Assembly (NCBI GenBank): GCA_948907985.1
Contig: CAQWMM010000058.1
Span: 1-10,906 of the forward strand
DNA length: 10,906 bases
Origin: an uncultured Bacillota bacterium
GTDB taxonomy: Bacteria > Bacillota > Dehalobacteriia > UBA4068 > UBA4997
Reading direction: 5' to 3'
Part shown: in pieces, positions 1-4,749 of the stretch
How positions within the stretch are numbered: position 1 is the stretch's first letter
Layout: each line of letters begins with the position of its first letter
Translations under genes and position numbers: made by a program
Notes under the pieces: generated by a model
Seen by the model: the letters and a program-made list of their open reading frames with translations, nothing else
The model's database searches: none
Told to the model about the DNA's origin: nothing

Positions 1-1079
1 AGATCGTTAAAGAGTTGGGTGGCAACGAAGAATCTCAGAAGATTGATATTTTTGCTCGCACTTCTGCTTTCACTAAGACAGTATATGATCCCTATGTAAA
101 CCTGTTACGTACCACCACCGAGACATTCTCTGCTGTTGTTGGCGGTATTGACGGCTTGCAGGTTGCTCCTTTCGATGAACCTATCGGGCCTGCTGATACT
201 CAATCCCTGCGTTTTGCACGCAACCAGCAGTTGTTGTTCAAAGAAGAGTTCAACATGACTGCTACAATTGATCCGGCTGGCGGTTCTTTCTATGTAGAAA
301 CTTTGACTGCTCAGGTTGTTGATGCTGTTAAAGCTTTGTATGCAGAAGTTACTGCTGAAGGTTTGATTGAGGCTATCAAAGCTGGCAAAGTTCAAGCTGC
401 TGTTGAGACTGTTCTGCAGGAACGCTTTAAGAACTTGCAGGTTAGAAAAGATGTTGCTGTTGGCAACAACATGTATGCTAACACCACCGAAAAATTAATT
501 GAAAAAGACTTTACAGCTCTGGATGCGGCTAAAGCTGCTGCTGAAAAAGCTGGCAAGACTGCTCTGGCTGACGCACGCGCCGCTCTGAACAAGGGCGAGG
601 CTGTTACCGCTCCGGTTATCGGCAAACATCGCTGGGTTGAACAGTTTGAAGCTATGCGTATGGCTACTGAGAAAGCTGCTGCAGAGGGCAAAGAGGTTAA
701 GATTTTCCTGACCAACTATGGCCCGATTCCGAAGCATAAAGCTCGTGCTGACTTCAGCAGAGGTTTCTTTGAAGTTGCTAACTTCACTGTAATTGGCAAT
801 GATGGTTTCCCGACTGCTGATGAGGCTGCTAAAGCTGCTATTGAGTCTGGCGCTGATGTTGCTATTATTTGTGGCACTGATGATGTATATCCGGAGATCG
901 TTCCTGCTATTGCTAAGGCTGTTAAAGCTGCTAAACCTGGCATGAAAGTTGCTGTGGCTGGCGCTCCCGGCGAAAATAAAGACGCGTTTGACGCTGCTGG
1001 CGTTGATATGTATGTTCATGTTGGCGCAAATTGCTATGAGATCTTGAAAGGTATCCAAGAAGAAAGGGGGATTTGCTAA
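1..1079 (+). CDS. mutA: Methylmalonyl-CoA mutase small (beta) subunit, 3' part
   Basis: This is the non-catalytic partner subunit of coenzyme B12-dependent methylmalonyl-CoA mutase, which interconverts succinyl-CoA and methylmalonyl-CoA in the cytoplasm. The reading frame is open from the left edge, so the start lies outside; about 358 codons are visible of a subunit usually a little over 600 residues long. The first 100 or so visible residues are the end of the TIM barrel and align by eye with the matching part of MutB: RTTTETF against RTHTQTS, and DPAGGSFYVETLT against DPWGGSYYVEALT. An Ala/Lys-rich helical linker follows, then a degenerate B12-binding fold. Where MutB has GQDGHDRG, this protein has a sequence without the DxHxxG cobalamin ligand motif, as is normal for the small subunit. 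It ends in TAA, whose last base is the first base of the mutB ATG. Identification is firm; the N-terminus cannot be judged. Confidence 0.95.
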   Translation, partial: IVKELGGNEESQKIDIFARTSAFTKTVYDPYVNLLRTTTETFSAVVGGIDGLQVAPFDEPIGPADTQSLRFARNQQLLFKEEFNMTATIDPAGGSFYVETLTAQVVDAVKALYAEVTAEGLIEAIKAGKVQAAVETVLQERFKNLQVRKDVAVGNNMYANTTEKLIEKDFTALDAAKAAAEKAGKTALADARAALNKGEAVTAPVIGKHRWVEQFEAMRMATEKAAAEGKEVKIFLTNYGPIPKHKARADFSRGFFEVANFTVIGNDGFPTADEAAKAAIESGADVAIICGTDDVYPEIVPAIAKAVKAAKPGMKVAVAGAPGENKDAFDAAGVDMYVHVGANCYEILKGIQEERGIC

Positions 1080-3214
1080 TGTCCACTGCAAGTTATGATG
1101 CTTGGAAGAAGCAGATTGAAGCACAGACAGGCAAAACTGTTGAGGAATTGTGTAACCACACAATGGAACAAATTGATGTAAAACCCTTGTACACCAAAGA
1201 GGATTACGCAGATTGCAACCAGATCGAATTTATGGCTGGTATCGCTCCTAACCTGCGTGGTCCCTATCCTACAATGTATGTTGTTCGTCCTTGGACAGTT
1301 CGTCAGTATGCTGGTTTCTCTACTGCTGAGGAATCCAACGCTTTTTATCGTCGTAACCTGGCCGCTGGTCAGAAAGGTTTGTCCATCGCTTTTGACTTGG
1401 CAACCCATCGCGGCTATGACTCCGACAACGAGCGTGTTGTAGGTGATGTTGGCAAAGCCGGCGTAGCTGTTGACTCTATTTTGGATATGGAAATTTTGTT
1501 CTCCGGTATTCCGCTGGATCAGATGTCTGTATCTATGACCATGAACGGCGCTGTTTTGCCGGTTCTGGCTTTCTATATTCTGGCTGCTGAAGAGCAGGGT
1601 GTTCCGCAGAAAGTATTGGCTGGTACTATCCAGAACGATATTTTGAAAGAGTTCATGGTTCGTAACACCTATATTTATCCTCCGGCGCCCTCTATGAGAA
1701 TTATCGGCGATATCTTCGCTTTCACTTCTCAGAATATGCCTAAGTTCAATAGCATTTCTATTTCCGGCTACCATATGCAGGAAGCTGGCGCTACCAATGA
1801 TATTGAAATGGCTTACACTCTGGCTGATGGCTGGGATTATATCCGCACCGGTATCAATGCTGGCTTGAATATTGACGCATTTGCACCTCGTCTGTCTTTC
1901 TTCTGGGCATTGGGCAAAAACTACTTCATGGAAGTTGCTAAGATGCGTGCTGCTCGTACTTTGTGGGCTAAGATTGTTAACACATTTGGTCCCAAGAATC
2001 CGAAATCCTTGGCATTGCGTACTCATACCCAGACTTCTGGTTGGTCTTTGACCGAGCAGGATCCTTTCAACAACGTTGCTCGTACTTGTGTTGAGGCTAT
2101 GGGCGCTGCTTTGGGTCATACTCAATCGCTGCACACCAACGCTTTGGACGAAGCTATTGCTTTGCCGACTGATTTCTCCGCTCGTATTGCTCGTAACACT
2201 CAGCTGTACATTCAGGATGAAACCAAGGTTTGCAAAGTTATCGATCCGTGGGGCGGCTCCTATTATGTAGAAGCTCTGACTCAGCAGTTGATTCGTCGTG
2301 GTTGGGCTCATATTCAGGAAGTTGAGGAGTTGGGTGGCATGGCAAAAGCTATCGAAACTGGTCTGCCGAAGATGAGAATTGAAGAAGCCGCTGCTCGCCG
2401 TCAGGCTCGTATCGACTCCGGCAATGAAAAGATTATTGGCTTGAACGAATACAAACTGGATCATGAAGATCCGCTGGACGTTTTGGACGTTGACAACAGC
2501 GCAGTTCGTGCTGCTCAGATTGCTCGTTTGGAGAAACTGCGTGCTAACCGCAACCAGGCTGATGTTGACCAGGCTTTGGAAGCTATCACCAATTCTATGG
2601 AAACTGGCGAAGGCAACCTGCTGGAGTTGGCTCTGAATGCTGCTCGCGTACGCGCTTCCTTGGGCGAAATTTCTGACGCTGTTGAAAAAGTTTGTGGTCG
2701 TCATAAGGCTATCATTCGCACCATTTCTGGTGTATATAGCTCCGAATACAGCGATGCTGAAGTTATCAAAGAAGTTCAGGATATGGCTGACACATTCGAG
2801 AAGAAACATGGCCGTCGTCCGCGTATCTTTATCGCTAAGATGGGCCAGGATGGTCATGACCGTGGCGCTAAAGTTGTTGCTACCGCTTATGCTGATATGG
2901 GCTTTGACGTTGATATGGGACCGCTGTTCCAGACTCCTGCCGAGGCTGCTCAGGATGCAGTAGATAACGACGTTCATGTAGTTGGTATGTCCTCTTTGGC
3001 TGCTGGCCACAAGACTTTGTTGCCGCAGTTGATCGAAGAGTTGGAAAAACGTGGCCGTGGCGATATTATGGTTATTGCTGGTGGCGTTATCCCGGCTCAG
3101 GATTACCAGTTCTTGTATGACGCTGGCGCTGCTGCTATCTTTGGCCCTGGCTCGGAAATTCCGGCTTGCGCTAGAGAAATCTTGATCAAACTGAATGAGA
3201 GATTGGATGGCTAA
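1079..3214 (+). CDS. mutB: Methylmalonyl-CoA mutase large (alpha) subunit, B12-binding
   Basis: Catalytic subunit of adenosylcobalamin-dependent methylmalonyl-CoA mutase; with MutA it forms the heterodimer that isomerises succinyl-CoA and methylmalonyl-CoA, a step of succinate/propionate metabolism. The protein has 711 residues, normal for the family. Residues about 1-540 are the substrate-binding barrel. Y77 (in RQYAGFSTA), R195 (in MVRNTYIYPP) and H232 (in GYHMQEAG) match by spacing the active-site Tyr89, Arg207 and His244 of the Propionibacterium enzyme. Residues about 575-711 are the cobalamin domain: D591-G-H593-D-R-G carries the lower axial histidine, followed by SSLAAGH and VIAGGVIP. 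I place the start at ATG 1079, which overlaps the mutA stop (TAATG) and sits 8 bases after AGAAAGGGGG; a TTG two codons earlier is less likely. Ala, Val and Arg codons strongly favour GCT, GTT and CGT, and leucine is mostly TTG/CTG, which fits high expression. Confidence 0.97.
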   Translation: MSTASYDAWKKQIEAQTGKTVEELCNHTMEQIDVKPLYTKEDYADCNQIEFMAGIAPNLRGPYPTMYVVRPWTVRQYAGFSTAEESNAFYRRNLAAGQKGLSIAFDLATHRGYDSDNERVVGDVGKAGVAVDSILDMEILFSGIPLDQMSVSMTMNGAVLPVLAFYILAAEEQGVPQKVLAGTIQNDILKEFMVRNTYIYPPAPSMRIIGDIFAFTSQNMPKFNSISISGYHMQEAGATNDIEMAYTLADGWDYIRTGINAGLNIDAFAPRLSFFWALGKNYFMEVAKMRAARTLWAKIVNTFGPKNPKSLALRTHTQTSGWSLTEQDPFNNVARTCVEAMGAALGHTQSLHTNALDEAIALPTDFSARIARNTQLYIQDETKVCKVIDPWGGSYYVEALTQQLIRRGWAHIQEVEELGGMAKAIETGLPKMRIEEAAARRQARIDSGNEKIIGLNEYKLDHEDPLDVLDVDNSAVRAAQIARLEKLRANRNQADVDQALEAITNSMETGEGNLLELALNAARVRASLGEISDAVEKVCGRHKAIIRTISGVYSSEYSDAEVIKEVQDMADTFEKKHGRRPRIFIAKMGQDGHDRGAKVVATAYADMGFDVDMGPLFQTPAEAAQDAVDNDVHVVGMSSLAAGHKTLLPQLIEELEKRGRGDIMVIAGGVIPAQDYQFLYDAGAAAIFGPGSEIPACAREILIKLNERLDG

Positions 3215-3255
3215 TTTGGGCTGTATAAGCTTATTAGTTCGCTAAACTCTCTTGC

Positions 3256-3300
3256 TATACTGGAATAGGATTGGGCTATGCTCAATCCTGTTCTGGTATA
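3256..3300 (+). promoter_or_regulatory. 21-bp intercistronic RNA hairpin between mutB and meaB
   Basis: Bases 3256-3276 pair without a break with 3280-3300 around a three-base loop (TAT). Of the 21 pairs, four are G-U (bases 3261, 3262, 3266 and 3274 with their partners) when read as + strand RNA. The - strand transcript would have A-C mismatches there, so the structure belongs to the mutB-meaB transcript. No U-run follows; the next bases are AATATATAAA and then the meaB ribosome binding site. It is therefore unlikely to be a standard intrinsic terminator. It could act as a 3' stabiliser or processing site for the mutAB message. Its right arm also contains TGGTATAAA, which resembles an extended -10 element and could start a separate meaB transcript, though no good -35 is seen. 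Confidence 0.7.
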
Positions 3301-3328
3301 AATATATAAATTAAAGGAGGGTACTTAT

Positions 3329-4465
3329 ATGGCTAATGAAAACAACTATGATGTCTATAAACCAGAGTGGATTCCTGAGGGTGGCTCCAAAGAGCAATAT
3401 CCTGGCTTTGTTATGACTGGCGTTGATGCTAAGGAGGCAAAGCCAAAGGCTCCTGTTCATAAACCAAAAAATTATACTGCACAGGAACTTATTGATGGCA
3501 TAATTAACAAAAACCGGATGTTGCTTTCCAAAGCAATTACAATTATTGAAAGTAATGCACCTAAGCACTTTGAAATGGGACAGGAAATCATTAAAGGCAT
3601 CCTTCCTTATACTGGTAAATCTATCCGGGTTGGCATCACAGGTGTGCCAGGCGCCGGCAAAAGTACCTTTATTGAGGCTTTAGGCTCCAGATTATGTGAG
3701 ATGGGCAAAAATGTTGCTGTTTTGGCAGTCGATCCCAGCAGTTCTATCACTAAAGGCAGTATTTTGGGCGATAAAACAAGAATGGAAACTCTGTCTAAAC
3801 AGCCTAACGCCTTTATTCGTCCTTCTCCGTCTGGCGGCACATTAGGAGGCGTTACCAGAAAAAGCCGTGAAACCATGCTGCTTTGCGAAGCGTTTGGATA
3901 TGATACCATTCTGGTTGAAACTGTTGGTGTAGGGCAGAGTGAAACCACTGTTCGCTCGATGGTAGATTTTTTCCTGATGGTGGCCCTGACTGGCGCTGGT
4001 GATGATTTACAGGGTATCAAAAAAGGTATCATGGAAATTGCTGACGCCATTTTGGTTAATAAGGCTGACGGCGATAATAAACCTAAAGCATTAGTGGCTC
4101 GTGCTGACTATGAACAGGTTCTGCATTATCTGCGTCCGGCAACAGAAGGTTGGGTTACTAAAGCTTATACTTGTTCAGCTTATACTGGTGAGGGCGTTAT
4201 GGAAATGTGGGACGTCATTGAGGAGTTTAATAAGATGATGGTTGATTCCGGTCGTTTGGAAAAACGCCGCAAAGACCAAACTCTTGAATGGGTTAACCAC
4301 ATGACCGAAGAGCATGTTCATAATTTAGTATTCAATAATCCTAATGTGATTGAAGCTATGACTGAAACAGAGAAACTTATCAGAGCCGATCAGATTTCAG
4401 CAACAATGGCAGCACAAAAGCTTATTGATAAGATTGAATTTGAACTGAAAAAACCCGTTGAATAA
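3329..4465 (+). CDS. meaB: MeaB/ArgK-type G3E GTPase, methylmalonyl-CoA mutase chaperone
   Basis: Cytoplasmic G-protein chaperone of methylmalonyl-CoA mutase. In the studied family it gates adenosylcobalamin delivery, protects the mutase from inactivation and helps eject damaged cofactor. The 378-residue protein shows a Walker A loop GVPGAGKS (105-112), the family's DPSSSITKGSILGDKTRM stretch (about 135-152), the switch motif ETVGVGQSE (197-205) and the guanine-specificity motif NKAD (244-247). The C-terminal 70 residues look like the usual helical dimerisation arm. The conserved family start corresponds to about residue 48 (NYTAQELIDG), so about 46 extra residues precede it; they are charged, Pro/Lys-rich and contain no membrane segment. 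The start is supported by AAGGAGGG 7 bases before ATG 3329. It lies 114 bases after mutB and is followed by a terminator, so mutA-mutB-meaB form one functional cluster. Confidence 0.95.
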   Translation: MANENNYDVYKPEWIPEGGSKEQYPGFVMTGVDAKEAKPKAPVHKPKNYTAQELIDGIINKNRMLLSKAITIIESNAPKHFEMGQEIIKGILPYTGKSIRVGITGVPGAGKSTFIEALGSRLCEMGKNVAVLAVDPSSSITKGSILGDKTRMETLSKQPNAFIRPSPSGGTLGGVTRKSRETMLLCEAFGYDTILVETVGVGQSETTVRSMVDFFLMVALTGAGDDLQGIKKGIMEIADAILVNKADGDNKPKALVARADYEQVLHYLRPATEGWVTKAYTCSAYTGEGVMEMWDVIEEFNKMMVDSGRLEKRRKDQTLEWVNHMTEEHVHNLVFNNPNVIEAMTETEKLIRADQISATMAAQKLIDKIEFELKKPVE

Positions 4466-4483
4466 GTAAATAAATAATATAAT

Positions 4484-4517
4484 AAAAATCCTGGAAAATT
4501 TTTTACCAGGATTTTTT
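4484..4517 (+). terminator. Intrinsic terminator after meaB
   Basis: An 11-bp stem (AAAAATCCTGG at 4484-4494 with its complement at 4506-4516) closes an 11-base loop and is followed by a T-run, 19 bases after the meaB stop codon. This ends the mutase transcript. The A-run on the left arm would also give a U-run on the opposite strand, but no - strand gene reaches it. Confidence 0.88.
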
Positions 4518-4533
4518 ATTAGGAACAACAGTG

Positions 4534-4562
4534 CGCCGCCCCTACCTTGAAAAGGGGTGGCG
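4534..4562. repeat. GC-rich inverted repeat in the meaB-copA gap
   Basis: CGCCGCCCCT (4534-4543) pairs with AGGGGTGGCG (4553-4562) with one G-U pair, around a 9-base loop. A second short pairing, AACAA before and TTGTT after, brackets it. It is much richer in GC than the surrounding AT-rich intergenic DNA. A moderate T-rich stretch follows on the + strand (ATTGTTTTATT), so it could be a second terminator. It also has the look of a small dispersed palindromic element. Only one copy is in this window, so its repeat nature is a guess. Confidence 0.5.
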
Positions 4563-4583
4563 ATTGTTTTATTATTGATACAA

Positions 4584-4598
4584 TGGATAATTTATCCA
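4584..4598. promoter_or_regulatory. 15-bp perfect palindrome upstream of the copper ATPase promoter
   Basis: TGGATAATTTATCCA is a perfect 7-1-7 inverted repeat ending 9 bases before the -35 hexamer. This is a natural position for a dimeric regulator. It does not match the CopY box (TACAnnTGTA) or the GC-rich CsoR operator, and only weakly resembles a Fur-type 7-1-7 site. The binding protein is unknown. Confidence 0.4.
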
Positions 4599-4607
4599 AA
4601 TAGACTA

Positions 4608-4636
4608 TTGACAAATACCTATGAAAAGTGTATGAT
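4608..4636 (+). promoter_or_regulatory. Sigma-70-type promoter of the copper ATPase
   Basis: The -35 element TTGACA (4608-4613) is a perfect consensus. It is separated by exactly 17 bases from TATGAT (4631-4636), one base off the consensus -10. Transcription would start near 4643, giving a leader of about 107 bases before the ATPase start codon. It is the clearest promoter in the window and lies between two palindromes. Confidence 0.85.
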
Positions 4637-4647
4637 ATAACTAACAA

Positions 4648-4663
4648 ATGAGTAAATGCTCAT
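4648..4663. promoter_or_regulatory. Candidate operator just after the copper ATPase transcription start
   Basis: ATGAGTAAATGCTCAT is a 7-2-7 inverted repeat with one mismatched position per arm. It lies about 5 to 20 bases downstream of the predicted transcription start, where a bound repressor would block transcription. The ATGAG...CTCAT pattern resembles operators of ArsR/SmtB-family metal sensors rather than CopY or CsoR sites. That resemblance is from memory of the family and is not proof. No regulator gene is in the window. Confidence 0.5.
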
Positions 4664-4749
4664 ATGACTTTATAATTTATTGATTTGCATAATGCCAGGC
4701 TAAAACAACATATTAATAACTAAGTTAAAAGTTTTGAAAGGAAAGCAAT

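Noticed and set aside
495..1163. 222-codon open frame on the - strand opposite mutA
   Set aside because: Ser/Asn-rich shadow of Ala/Lys-rich mutA codons; it crosses the mutA-mutB junction and has no protein-family features.
1076..3010. 644-codon open frame on the - strand opposite mutB
   Set aside because: It is the mirror of biased mutB codons (few TTA, CTA or TCA sense codons), has no ribosome binding site or recognisable domain, and the + strand gene is certain.
3225..3245. Small palindrome ATAAGCTTAT followed by TTAG-TTCG-CTAA
   Set aside because: The stems are only 4 to 5 bp, no U-run follows, and they overlap each other; this is compatible with chance in AT-rich DNA.
4584..4598. Fur box reading of the palindrome
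   Set aside because: It shares the 7-1-7 layout, but the arm sequence TGGATAA does not match TGATAAT at most positions.
4648..4683. Possible 11-codon leader peptide in the copA 5' UTR (ATGAGTAAATGC...TGA)
   Set aside because: No ribosome binding site precedes it, and its start coincides with the palindromic candidate operator, which explains the sequence better.
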